Shown: positions 1-10,867 of the stretch, one piece after another
Position numbering within the stretch: the first letter of the stretch is position 1
How the letters are laid out: every line of letters begins with the position of its first letter
DNA from: Agrocybe praecox
Taxonomy: Eukaryota; Basidiomycota; Agaricomycetes; Agaricales; Agrocybaceae
Reading direction: 5' to 3'
Assembly: GCA_964017145.1 (NCBI GenBank)
Contig: OZ024844.1
Coordinates: 3,224,001 to 3,288,000 of the forward strand
DNA length: 64,000 nucleotides
Position numbers and translations under genes: made by a program
The notes under the pieces: model-generated
Database searches by the model: none
Told to the model about the DNA's origin: nothing
What the model saw: the letters and a program-made list of their open reading frames with translations, nothing else

Positions 1-504
1 AGCCGGGGCATCCACTGAACCTTCTTGGCTTGCGGTTGGCGACGGAGACAAGGAGGATGTTGTAAAAGTCATAGAAGAGAGAGTATCGCTAGACGACGTG
101 GGTGTGGCTGAGAATGTCGTCGAGATGGTTTGGTGGCCCGATAGCGTTGGCAGAACAGTGACTATTCGGGTTTTGGTGAGGTTGCTACTACTTTTCGCAG
201 AACTATGAGTAAAGCTTGTTTTACTATCAGAGCCGCCCGTATTCGAGTTATTGTCGGGAAAACTAGGAGTAGAACCTTCCCCGCTGCCGAAAGGGTTGTT
301 GTCACTGTTCTTGTTATCGTCGCTACTACTGCTACTGTGGTCGCTCTGGTGGTCGCTTTTGCTTCCGCTCTTGCTGCTACTTCCATCCGTTTCACCATCA
401 TGTTGCCAAATACTACCGTCTCGTTGAAAGGAGGGGAAACCGACCTTTCCCCCAATTTGACGATTCCAGTTGTCTTGCAATAGAGAGAGTAAAGTTGGGG
501 CCAT
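1..504 (-). CDS. Ser-rich low-complexity protein, 5' part
   Basis: Reading the minus strand from the ATG at 504, the frame stays open for 168 codons to the window edge, and an in-frame TAG lies directly before the ATG. After about 40 ordinary residues (start MAPTLLSLLQDNWNRQ) the protein becomes very rich in Ser, Asn, Asp and Gly (about residues 45-110), then Ser/Thr-rich with Pro. The composition fits a mucin-like stalk of a cell-wall or membrane protein, and similar Ser/Thr stalks occur in the membrane proteins at 41.5 and 63.2 kb. No signal peptide or transmembrane segment is visible in this part; those could lie beyond the edge or in an upstream exon. Function unknown. The long open frame with biased composition supports coding, but the start is uncertain. 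Confidence 0.5.
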   Translation of the reverse strand, partial: MAPTLLSLLQDNWNRQIGGKVGFPSFQRDGSIWQHDGETDGSSSKSGSKSDHQSDHSSSSSDDNKNSDNNPFGSGEGSTPSFPDNNSNTGGSDSKTSFTHSSAKSSSNLTKTRIVTVLPTLSGHQTISTTFSATPTSSSDTLSSMTFTTSSLSPSPTASQEGSVDAPA

Positions 505-3500
505 CTAATTTATTTTGTTTAATGGTTAACATGACAGCGAAACATTTAACCAGTTTACTTACTGTTTAGGGAGAAAGGATGGTATGAGTTTTCAAATAAA
601 CGAAAGTGGACCGACTGGACACTGTCCAGCCTGTGGAAGCGTTCAAAACGACAGATTGAGGGGAAGGGTAACGGTATGCATGAGAGTTCCATGGATTTGC
701 CACCTATATAAACAGAATTTCCACCTGTTTTCCCGTCTGAAGCAGGGCTCGGATGGCGGAAATTAATAATATCAGAACTGTTCGTTTCTAATGCCATATC
801 AACGACGGCTGACGTTGGGATCAAAAATTAGGATTATGGTCCTGGTTCCATAAGTATTCGATACATACGTTACGTACTTTCGACGGGTGCAACAGTAGTT
901 GTCCAAGCGCTCATATATGTCTTTAATGACCTTATGGCATCGATAAGCCTATCGGTGTTTTTCGTGGGTACACAATGCACTTATACAGGCTTTGGTAGGA
1001 GCATGAAGCACCCCTGTGACTCGGCCACGCCGCTTATGGGAAATGGTAGCATGACGTCCTGGGAAAGTGTTTCCAGACCAAAGGATTTGCAACATTGCAT
1101 GTAGCATTTGTTAGATCACTTGGGCCCAATGAAAAGGATTGGTAAACTATTTTCCAGTTGTCAGTTGAGGTCAGAAATTTAATGAACTCTCACCAGCGTG
1201 ATGATCTCCAAGTCGACTTGATACGAGTTCTCTGCCAGTCGAGACAAGTTGAAAAATATGATACCGTAATACTTTGTTTCAAGGTTGACACCGCCGTCCG
1301 TCAGTTTGCTCCAATTCCAGCTGTTATATAGATGAATATGTAGGGTGGGTGCCTGCTGGCCACAAATCCGAAGTCCGTGAATTGCAATACGACTGTCCTT
1401 GAACCGTGATTGAACTGTCCAAGCTCATCGCTCAGGAGCCCTGACTTAGGATTTTAGAGGAATAAGACGGGATGCTGGGGGTATTTCCTTTATCCTCAAA
1501 GCCTGGAGTGGGAGCATTATGTATTCCAGGATGTCTAGCCAGCGACGAAGTCGTATCCTGTGATTAAGTCCTAGGGAAATTTGGCGGTCGCCGATCCCGA
1601 AGACGCCGAATTTATAATCAGAAGAGCACACAGCGCAGGTGCATAGAATGTGCACAGATAGGGTTGCGAGTATGCTTCGTCGCTTTAACTACAGAGGTCG
1701 TGATGGTTTTGTGCCAACGGTTGGTCAACAGTTGTAAGGAATGATTTCTAGAGAAACGCGGACTTTGTAACTGACTGTGTACCTACTGCCGAACACATGC
1801 CGAACGCATATATCTGCCTAGCTACTCTCGTAGCACACAACTTTCCTGGGGTATCATCCTCATCTTCTTCAGTTAAGGAGTTATCGCCGAAAAATCATAT
1901 AACTGTACAGTCTATAAGACATGATGTTTTGAACGAGCAATATTGAATGAACCATCCAATGAGAAGATAAGTAGGTATCCTTCAAGTTGTCGTACTAGGC
2001 CGGTGGTGGGAACCAGGATTGAACAAAGTAGTATTTGACTACTGTAGAAGGTTTGGCATATCTATCTCAGCGCTCGATAAATAAATAAAAAAACAGATGC
2101 TTGGAATGCGGACAAGGCAAGCCCCATGACCAACGGCTGAAAGTTCCCATAAAAGTCTTTCTGCTGCATAATCTAATATAAATCAGGGTTAAAAATATTA
2201 TTTATTGTACGACCTTGTTTGATTTGAATGCATAATACGGATTTGTTGAAACGAATTATGACGTAAATAGAACTACCCGTAAAAAGTAATAATTTCCTCT
2301 TATGGACACGGACAGCTCACCTAATCCTTAAGCTTCAACTCCTGGTTCCACAAGAAATACTTGACCCGACCATGAAATTTGTGATCTCATGTGTAATTTA
2401 AGCTTTCAGAATTTCTCTCTTTTTTTTTGTTGTGGAACTGGGAATTCTTTGAATACTTATTATGCACGCAGACTTTAAAAGCAAGTAGGCTGTGGCTCGA
2501 CAAAGAATTTTAGTAATAAAAAGCTTCATAACATTCCGGCTCGGCACACATATCCCCCAGAAGATGGCTATAATTGCAGAGGTTCCTGGAAAGCTGCAAT
2601 AAGTAGCTGAGAATTGTTGCGAACATTATCGCCATCAACATCAACGGAAACAGAAGCACCGACAAGCACTCGTCCCAAGGTCCTTTGATCCGTTCTCAGC
2701 GAGATTATCAGAGAAGTTGCTCGGTCGATAATCCTATTCTTATAGGTGCTACTCTTCATTTCAACATGTCATGGTGGTTGGAGATATGCGGCCCTGAGGC
2801 CGTTTCATAAGTCGAGAAGTCAGTCTAAGCTAATCGCATGTTCCAAAATGCTTTACCCCTTTTTCTTTGTCAAATTTGGCAATTCTTCCCTTGCCTAGGA
2901 GATCGAATTCAAACGATCCCTTCTTCTCGTATATTGGAAGCTGTCGAGTCGGTGACGCCGTACGGCCGTACGCACTACGAATAGGCCATACTAGACGCAG
3001 ATTAGCAAAATCCGAATGTTCACTGTATCAATTCACCTGGTGGGAGAGAATCGTCACTACTGTGGAACGGAGTAGTTGTTCAGTGCCTTGTTAGTTTTCT
3101 GCTTTTGGGAAAAGGGACCCTTGCTTTCTATTTGGTAACAGGGACTCCTGCATTGGTAAGCCAGACACATGCTAATATGATGAGTCAATGGCCAGCTATT
3201 TACAAGTTCTCCCTGTAAGTAGCCGCGAACCAGGTATGAGGCGCTGATTCAAAGGTTCATTATCGTAAGTGATAGAGGGACTTACGTTAGGGGATAGTAA
3301 AAGCGAGCACTGAGGCCAACTACCGGTAGATGGCTTATTCACCGAGCAATGATCGCCCGAATCGAGGGGACGCACCGACAACAACAAACTGCTCTTCTTC
3401 GCGGGTGATATATGTTCCTTTGGGACTGGCAGGTACTTAGTCAATACTGAGCACTGAGCACCGAAAAACTGAATTACGATCATAGTGAGTGGAATATCCC

Positions 3501-4439
3501 GTACTGAATGCCAGAAGGTTGCGCCTTGGAAACAGATTTTCCTGTATAGATTGTATCGGACCCGCACAGGAAGTTGTAGTTTATTTCAATTGTAAAGATA
3601 CCCCAAATAAGGATTAAGGGGGGCCAGGATGCACACTGAGTGGCGTGCAAGTCATGACGCGCAAGTCATGTTGTAACCAATAAAAGGTAGATCCTTCACA
3701 TATAATGGCGCGAGTAAAGAAAGGGGTTTATTAAGCATTCATTGACACTTTCGAACCTCGTCCATAAAAAACAGCTTTCGCACATGAGGGAAGTCCCACC
3801 AAATAGTGGGGCCTATTGCTACCGATGTATGATGGTCCTGTGAGGGAAACTGGTTGAAAAAGGCCATGCGCTGACGTGAGATGGAGAACACCAGATGCAA
3901 GTTTTCTAATCCTGGTCGTCCTGGTTCTACGCAGGTCTTCCGATACAGATAGAATTTCACTTCGTCGTCGGACATCCGAGAGTTTCGCCAGCACTGGCTA
4001 TGTATATTAAAACTGGGTGGTCAATATGGCGAACGTTCCGATGGACCAAGTTATAACCAAATGGGACAAATGGGAACTCGAACTATTGATCATCTTGTCT
4101 TCGAGGAAACTCCCGAAATCCATACTTCTCGAGGGAGCCAGCCATTCAATAACGGAGAAAATAACACCGTCCAAAACATGAAATTATGTCCCTTTGTTAA
4201 TGTCGAGTATTCTATATGTCGCTATGTTGTTATGTTCTCAGCAGTTTGATGAGTTCTGTCTTACATACGTGAGACGAAAAAGTTGACGTGGAGTTGGCCA
4301 TTGCAGCGCGTTTGAGGAGAGAAAATATCCATGAATGGGAAAATACATGCTAGATATTCTTCGTTCTATGACAGCTGATCACTGAAGAACAAGAAGGCTA
4401 AAAGTCACACTCGATGAAGTAAAAAGACAAGATTAACAC
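505..4439. other. Gene-poor stretch, no gene recognised
   Basis: Short open frames only, none with a recognisable domain. On the minus strand between about 3.2 and 3.5 kb there are credible splice signals (a GTAAGT donor near 3285 and CTTACAG and TGCAG acceptors near 3210 and 3150), and a short open piece around 3340-3410 reads like protein, but I could not join these into a gene. A direct repeat of GCAAGTCATG lies near 3647-3670. It may hold a decayed or very intron-rich gene. Confidence 0.4.
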
Positions 4440-5463
4440 TTACGATGGTTCTGCCAGGTTAGGTTTTTTCTGTACTGGAAGAGAATCTTTCGGATTCTTC
4501 TTGGAGTTCTTACTACTTTCAGTTGGCGTGTCCAGATATTCAAACTTGCGTGAGTCTATAGTGAACGTGATAGGTCCCTGAAGGAAAGCTAATGTCAAAG
4601 TCTTGCAGAAAGATGCAGCTTGTCATACCTCATTTGTTAAGCTAACGTTCATCATGGCACCAAACACACCATCTATAGATCGGTTCGTTCCAACGGAAGA
4701 ATACTTGAACAGCTTCCACAAATTTACTTACCCTGAATTTTATCAGGCTTGTAGGAAGACTTCAATACGTCCAGAAATCTGGAGTAGAGGGCTCTGGAAG
4801 GTTCCGTCGCCTGCAAAAAAAAAGTGTTCCTTAAAACCTTGCTCAATAACTTGTACAGAAAGTGAGCCTCCCTACCATTGCTCTATGAAAATCGGGCTTA
4901 TTTCCTTTCGTAGTATTCGCCAGGAGTGTGAATTGAGACACACATAGGATTTCCCCGTCAATATCTTTCACACTAGCTTTCCACATTTGCTCAGGATTGG
5001 CTGGATCGGAGAAGACTCGGAGTGACAGTCTATAGAAGTAAGGATGTAAGCCATCGTCGACTGAGCAATTGGAACACTTGGGAAGACGCAGGGTAGTAAA
5101 TGTTTCCTAAATATGTTAGGAGGGGTAACATCGGCGCATTTTGTGTGAAGAATTGAAGGCTAACTGAATACAAACATACATCTTTTTAGAAACCAGTGCA
5201 ACATCGGCATCAGTATCATCTGTTCTAGAAGAATGAAAGTCAGTTTCTTGGGATCTTTAAATTCGAACACAGGATGCCGACCTGATCCTATACCGACGAG
5301 TACCATCAGTCCTTGAGATATGCGCGAAACTATTTTGTTATCGACTAGAGATCGTCCAGAAAACACCATCAACTGCTGAGAGCCGCTGAGGTTGAATTTG
5401 GTTGTCCTGAGAAAACTCACCAGCAACAGATGCATTTGATACGCGTTGAATAACTGCTCTCAT
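4440..5463 (-). CDS. DTD1: D-aminoacyl-tRNA deacylase (DTD), 7 exons
   Basis: Removes D-amino acids wrongly attached to tRNA in the cytosol, a translation quality-control step. Exons on the minus strand: 5463-5421, 5344-5282, 5219-5180, 5029-4876, 4810-4732, 4672-4629, 4577-4440; they join in frame to 186 residues. The product starts MRAVIQRVSNASVAVDN, continues GLMVLVGIGSDDTDAD, and carries both family motifs: SQFTLLA (about residue 80) and NEGPITF (about residue 140), the latter holding the Gly-cisPro pair that gives chirality selection. DGEILCVSQFTLLA and KPDFHRAM are also typical. The fourth coding block is preceded by a 150-base intron. The basic C-terminal tail of about 40 residues is longer than in bacterial enzymes. 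The stop TAA overlaps a possible GTAAGT donor, so a short alternative last exon is possible. Donor of intron 2 is the unusual GTCGGC. Confidence 0.88.
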
Positions 5464-5866
5464 GGTGTTTATGTGTTAATGTGGCACTCTAGTCTGAACT
5501 TGAGAAAGAAAGAAATTCAAAGTCAAGGTTATAGGAGCCAGGAATTCTGAAGGGCGTGGACGATGTAGAACGAAAGTATACAAAAGAGTCCCAGCAAAAG
5601 GGTCCTGGTGTAATTTATGCGGAGGCTATGAGGATAATTTTTGAGGTGCCAGAGCTCGTGGTTAGCTCGTCTGATGTTGGAATGCTTACGGTGTTCCAAA
5701 TAAAATTGACTACGCCCCTATTTTCTCATTTGTTCACACGCGAAAGCACGTGGGGTATTTGAAAAGGGTGACCTTTCCCGCTGAGTCCGCTCATTGCTCT
5801 AACTGCCAAACTTACGTTGTATCCCTGGGACCTGGACGTCTGCACCACCTATCAAGGAACTAACCA
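5464..5866. promoter_or_regulatory. Divergent promoter region between DTD1 and PPIL1
   Basis: About 400 bases separate the DTD1 start (minus) from the first coding bases of the cyclophilin (plus), so both promoters and the 5' leader of the cyclophilin must lie here. Short open frames inside do not resemble protein. No TATA box stands out. Confidence 0.5.
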
Positions 5867-6704
5867 ATGTAAGAGAACTCATTAGACACTCCTATATCCA
5901 ATAATAATTCCGTCTTAACAAACAAAGGTCAAAGGAATCCGTTGTACTCGAAACCAGTTTGGGCGATGTTCAACTAGAACTCTATTGGGACCATGCTCCT
6001 AAAGTAAGCATGTTGGGATTTCAGCTTTTGAACTAGTATACTAACCACATTTTTGGGATACTACTAGACCTGCAAGAATCTTGCCGAGCTCACGAAAAGA
6101 GGATACTACAACGGGACTGTATTTCATCGTATAATTTCTGTTTGTTCAGGCTTTTATTAGAACCACGTCCATAACCTTTCTGACCATCCTGCCAAATAGG
6201 ACTTCATGGTTCAAGGTGGGGACCCGACAGGTACAGGTAGAGGAGGCACTAGTATATATGGCCAAAAGTTGTGCGTATCCAACTTCTCTGTGAACATCAA
6301 TATAATTCCTGACCATCTTTTCTCATCTAGCGAGGACGAAATACATCCGGAGTTGAGATTCACAGGGGCGGGTATTCTGGCCATGGCGAACGCAGGGCCA
6401 AATACGAATGGTGAGTGACTTACCCCGCATTCTATAACATCAACAGTCTAATTGGACGATCTGTACTCAGGATCTCAATTCTTCATTACTCTGGGGCCAA
6501 CGCCGTATCTCGACAAAAAACACACGATCTTCGGGCGTGTAAGCTCTGGTATGCGGGTCGTGCAACGTCTAGGTAGCGTAGCGGTCGATTCACAGGACCG
6601 GTGCGTTTATTTTAGTAGCCTTTCCCCTGTCTTTTAGCTTACTGGTTTGTTGCACATTCAGGCCGCGTGAAGACGTCAAAATCCACAAAGCCCGCGTAGT
6701 CTGA
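5867..6704 (+). CDS. PPIL1: PPIL1-type cyclophilin (peptidyl-prolyl isomerase), 7 exons
   Basis: Single-domain cyclophilin, orthologous to human PPIL1, which catalyses cis-trans isomerisation of proline bonds and is a spliceosome component. Exons: 5867-5868, 5928-6003, 6068-6139, 6200-6270, 6331-6410, 6471-6600, 6662-6704, giving 157 residues. Visible signatures are [65 protein letters not shown] and KHTIFGRV; catalytic Arg (FHR) and the FMVQGG/SQFF pocket are present. The Trp that many cyclophilins use to bind cyclosporin is Tyr here (TPYLDKKH). No in-frame ATG precedes the conserved start in exon 2; the best model places AT at the end of exon 1 and G at the start of exon 2, so the initiation codon is split by the first intron, whose acceptor is AAG. 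The other junctions are well supported; the start is the weak point. Confidence 0.87.
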
Positions 6705-7942
6705 CAGGGTCTCATGGGTGAGACGAGCTTCAAGCATTCATGTCAATGAGAAGGAATTGCTACAACAATTCGACTCTATTCTGGTGCACTGCCAGAGCAT
6801 ACGAAATATCATTGTATGTTGTATCATTTTTACAATAAACTTATTTTCACACTTCATATAAGCCATAAGTACGTGTCGTTCTAATGTTTCTTCTTAGCTA
6901 TAGATCCCGCTTCGCATTCAACCAAGTATATCTTGCACGGTCCCGAGGTCAGTAGCTGTCATATCGTGTGCCAGCGTGTGGGTTATTTATGGTCGCTAAC
7001 AGCCCTAATTATCAGAAACCGACAATGCAAAGCCAAACCAAAATAAGAAAATAAGCCCGTTCGTATATATCATCAACATAGGCATCTTTTTCCCAAGAAC
7101 TTGAAGAAGGCAGGAAAATGTTTAGCGTGATGGTCGGCCCCATAGCAAAGAATATGATCACGAGTTTCAAGTCCAGCAGAAATACTTATTCGTCGACATC
7201 GTGCAATTAGTTCGAAAAGATCAACCTAGTTCCCAGGATTTGTCGAGTATAATGTGGAGTGGGCGCTGCGTGATCTATGAATGATTTTTGCATAGCTGTC
7301 AACCGCCAAATAAGCCTTGGGTCTTCGTCTTATAGGCGAAGATAAATGAAGGAAGGAAGATTGCGCTGGTTCCCATCCGGACAATATAATTAGGGAGTTT
7401 TTTAAATGTTCTCTATGGTGCGCAACTTTGGTTTAGAGATTCCAAATTTATTATATGCGGTACCGTGGTTGCAGTTTTTTTTTTGTTTCTGTTCAAAGAA
7501 AAGGAAACTTCCCAAATGGGATGGAAGCAGAAATGGCTTTCGAAGAAGATCCCCCTTCAAGCTTTAGGCTTCAGATCACTATCAGTAAAGCGCATTGTTA
7601 TGGGCATTTTTCGTAGGTATTAAGCCGTGACTCGAATCATTCGGTCTGTGCCGGACCAGTGTGTGGAGGTGTTGGTTGTATTTGTTCTATGCGTTCTCAT
7701 AAGCCCTCATTGAGGGATTGTCCTAATGGTATTTATTGGGGTGCGTATGGACAGATGTGTATAGACAGATGTGTGTCAAGGCGAGAGAAAAGAGAGCGAG
7801 GGTGGGGGGAAATTACATGCACAACATAATACAGAAAGCGTCGACTAAGAATGCGAAATAAAGGAGAATTAGAATTCATAATGATGCGTGAGGAATAGGA
7901 CCAGAAACCATATGTATGTGAGTGGGCAGGATATCATGACGT
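6705..7942. other. Convergent intergenic region
   Basis: Lies between the 3' ends of the cyclophilin and the Cdc4-like gene. AT-rich with no supported gene; probably two 3' untranslated regions plus spacer. Confidence 0.5.
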
Positions 7943-10867
7943 TCATCGCCGTCTTGTGCTATGATGGGGACGTATACGTGGGCGGGTAGGTGTTTCGTCA
8001 TTATTAGGAAGTCTTGGAACGGCGGAAGAAGAGGACGCCTCGTTCCCTATTTGCAGACGGCCCCGGGAAGGACCTGCTGCGTTCGATTTCCCTGCCCGGC
8101 TTGCATGAGAAGGCCGAGAGGTAGGTGCCCAACGAGATGCCTCAACGCCCTCTGATGAATCGCGTTCACTGTTTGCGGAGGTATGTGCGTCAATTATCTC
8201 TATGTCAGGGTCCACGAGACGTCGGCGATTTTTCCTCTCCTGCTGCATATCTACTTCAACGATAGAGTCTGTTTCTGATGCAATGAGATCTTGATCCATA
8301 GCGTCAACATCAGCTTGCTCTTGTTCATCGTCCTCTTCTTCCAGGTCTTTCATCTTCATACGTTTGTGTCTAGGATCGTCTTCGTCCTCTTCTCCATCAT
8401 CACTGAAGATGTCCTCGTCGTATAAACCACTAGGTGGTTCTCCGAGCCAATCGTCATCATTGTCGTTGCCGAAATCCCAGACATCCAAAACGGTTGTATC
8501 ATTCCGATTACTGGCCGCAACACACCACCTTCCTTCAAAGACCACCTGCCAGACACCTGTGATCCCAGTGAGAAGATCGCGAACGACTGTGCCGTCTCTG
8601 ACGTTCCACATTTTGAGATTCCCATCCGAACCGCTAAGGACTTTGAATTCATCATGTTGGAAGCAAGTAATCGCACCCGTATGTGCGGCTAGAGTGTGCC
8701 GCAGTTCTCCACTCTCAGGATCCCAGATGCGAAGAGTAGAATCGGCGGCGGCAGAAACCAGATATGACGGTGACAAGCCGAGCAATCCGACAAGCGAGGT
8801 GTGGCCAGTGAGAGTATGTTGACACTGGCCTGTCTGGAGATTCCATACACGGACGGTGCCATCCATTGAACCTGAACATGCCTGGTTGCGACCAAGATCA
8901 AGAACGACACTGTAAACTGTAGAGGTGAAACACATAAATTATGAATAGAAAATCTTCGAATAAGACTGAATAGCAACCGACCTTTCTGTGTGTGCCCGAG
9001 CAAAACCCATTTGCATTCTCCAGTGACAATGTCCCAGATGCGTACCGTGCAATCGTAGCTACCGGAAACCAGAGTTCGACCTCTGGCAGCAAGGGCACGA
9101 ACTGCATGGTCGTGACCTTCTAAATGTAGTCTGTGATAAGGATTCTCATCTGCGTCCTAGATAATAAAAGAGAAATTGAGAAAAAGTATGCAAGTATTTA
9201 TCATATCAAAAACCTACGCAAGCCTCTGCAAGATCAACCTCGTTCTCGTCGGATCCAAAGCATTTAAACTCTGCTTCTCCAGGACGTGGCAATGTCCAAA
9301 CTCTTAAGGAATGGTCTCGGCTGCCTGTGACAATGAGTGGTCTTTTTGGCCATTTTTCTTTGACGATAATCCCGTCGCGTTCAACATCAATCATTTCTGG
9401 TTTTACAATAGAAAGGCATCGAACTGTGCTTGTGTGACCGCCAAAGACATGGGTACATTTACCTGTTGCGAGATCCCAGATACGGACTGTCCTGTCGGTT
9501 GAACCACTAACAAGTGTATCTTTGCATGCTGCTAAAGCCCAAACACCTCCATCGTGTCCTTGAAGAGACCGAACTAATTCCCCAGTGACGGGTGAATAAA
9601 CTTGGATAGAATGGTCATCGGAAGCAGAGATGATACGACCGTGTGAGAAGATGAGGCATGTGACGACAGCAGAGCCGTGGGCCGGGAAAGATACATGTTT
9701 AGGCTCTGGGTTATTCACCCATCGTGTCCGAGTTAGATGCCTTGATTTAAACAGCATCTTGTAAGGATGAGGAAGAGGGAGCGGATTTGGCACTGCGGGC
9801 ACGCTCCTTTGGGCATGACGTCTGCGTGCATATATAGAGTTTGCGAATGAATTTTCCGAGTCACCCCCGAACCATATTTTAGTGCTTTTTAAAAGATCGC
9901 GCCACAATACGGGATCGGAGTCGATGATAGCTCTCCAAGATCGCGAAACACGAGAAGCGCGAGCAAGAGTTGAGAAGGGAAGGTAACTGAGGATATGCGA
10001 CACCAGTTCTGGAGGCAGAAGGGTTAAGAAATCGCGAGCCAGAGTCGGTGATAAAACCGAATGGAGGGTCCGTAAGACTGGTAATGGGGAGTGTCGTAGG
10101 AGGGTCAGAAGAAAATGACTCTGCAAAGGAGGGGGCAAAGCTGTAAAATGCGAAAGCAATGAAGGTAAAGTTAAAAGGGTGGTAAGCGACAGGTCTGGTT
10201 GTAAGGGGGCCTGAGGTAATGGCGAAGAAGTACCACTTGGAGGGGCGGATGGAAAGAAATTCTCTGGAGAAGGCGAACCATGTGGGGATGGTAAAGGGGA
10301 CGGAGGTGCAGCAGCATTGACTGTTGAAATTTGAGGTAAAGCTGCTGCTCTGGCTTTCTTGCGCGGCGGAGGCACCGTGGCGCTCGTTCCTGGAGTTTCG
10401 ATTCCCTCCATTAAGTCGTCCGAATTATGAGATCGTTTTTTACCATAGCGTTCAACGGCCTCTGCAAGACCAACGATGTTGGTTTCTTGGGAGCCTTCAT
10501 CTCTCTTCAGCATACGCCAACCTACACCAGATGCCACTTCCTGCTCTTCCTGCATATCTTCATCTCCTCCCTCACCGTCACGGAATATCGCGCGTGCGCC
10601 GCCGGGAAACTCGAGGGAGAAATGGCGTAAAGATTGTGGTATATTTGCATGTAGAAGTGGGTAATTCTTTGGATCTTTCGGAGAAGAAGGTGGTGGTAGA
10701 TGAGGGAGCTGTATTGGCGCGTAAGCCGTTGTTGTTGTTGTTGTTGTCGTCACCCTAAGAGAAATATATAAATATTGTTCAAAGGACATCCCAAGGAAGT
10801 AGATTACTCACGTAGTGGTGTTGACAGATGGCTGGAGAATGAGCACCGGGCGTTGGTTGACGCTCAT
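7943..10867 (-). CDS. cdc4: Cdc4-like F-box/WD40 substrate receptor of SCF ubiquitin ligase
   Basis: Recognises phosphorylated proteins for ubiquitination by an SCF complex, in the nucleus and cytosol. Exons: 10867-10812, 10754-9218, 9156-8982, 8916-7943; 913 residues. The annotated start (MSVNQRPVLILQPS) comes from a small first exon; without it the frame would begin inside an intron with an out-of-place leader. After a Thr run and a disordered, Pro/Ser-rich region come the F-box (LLPPELVSHILSYLPF, about residues 270-315) and WD40 repeats (about 375-760) with typical ends such as VSGSTDRTVRIWD, VTGSRDHSLRVWTLP, VSGSYDCTVRIWD and CSGSMDGTVRVWN. The insertion before VTGSRDHSLRVW and the repeat order match Cdc4/Fbw7 better than MET30. 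The tail is highly acidic (DDGEEDEDD) followed by Ser/Arg-rich sequence. The junction at 8981 uses an unusual GTCGGT donor. A related Pop1/Sel-10 name would be equally fair. Confidence 0.9.
10728..10747. repeat. Trinucleotide run coding poly-Thr in the Cdc4-like gene
   Basis: Six GTT units on the plus strand, read as ACA/ACG codons on the minus strand just after the first intron, giving a stretch of Thr near residue 20. Likely length-variable. Confidence 0.8.

Noticed and set aside
8364..8822. 152-codon open frame opposite the Cdc4-like gene
   Set aside because: Antisense shadow of the WD40 repeats; Ser-rich only because of the codons on the other strand.
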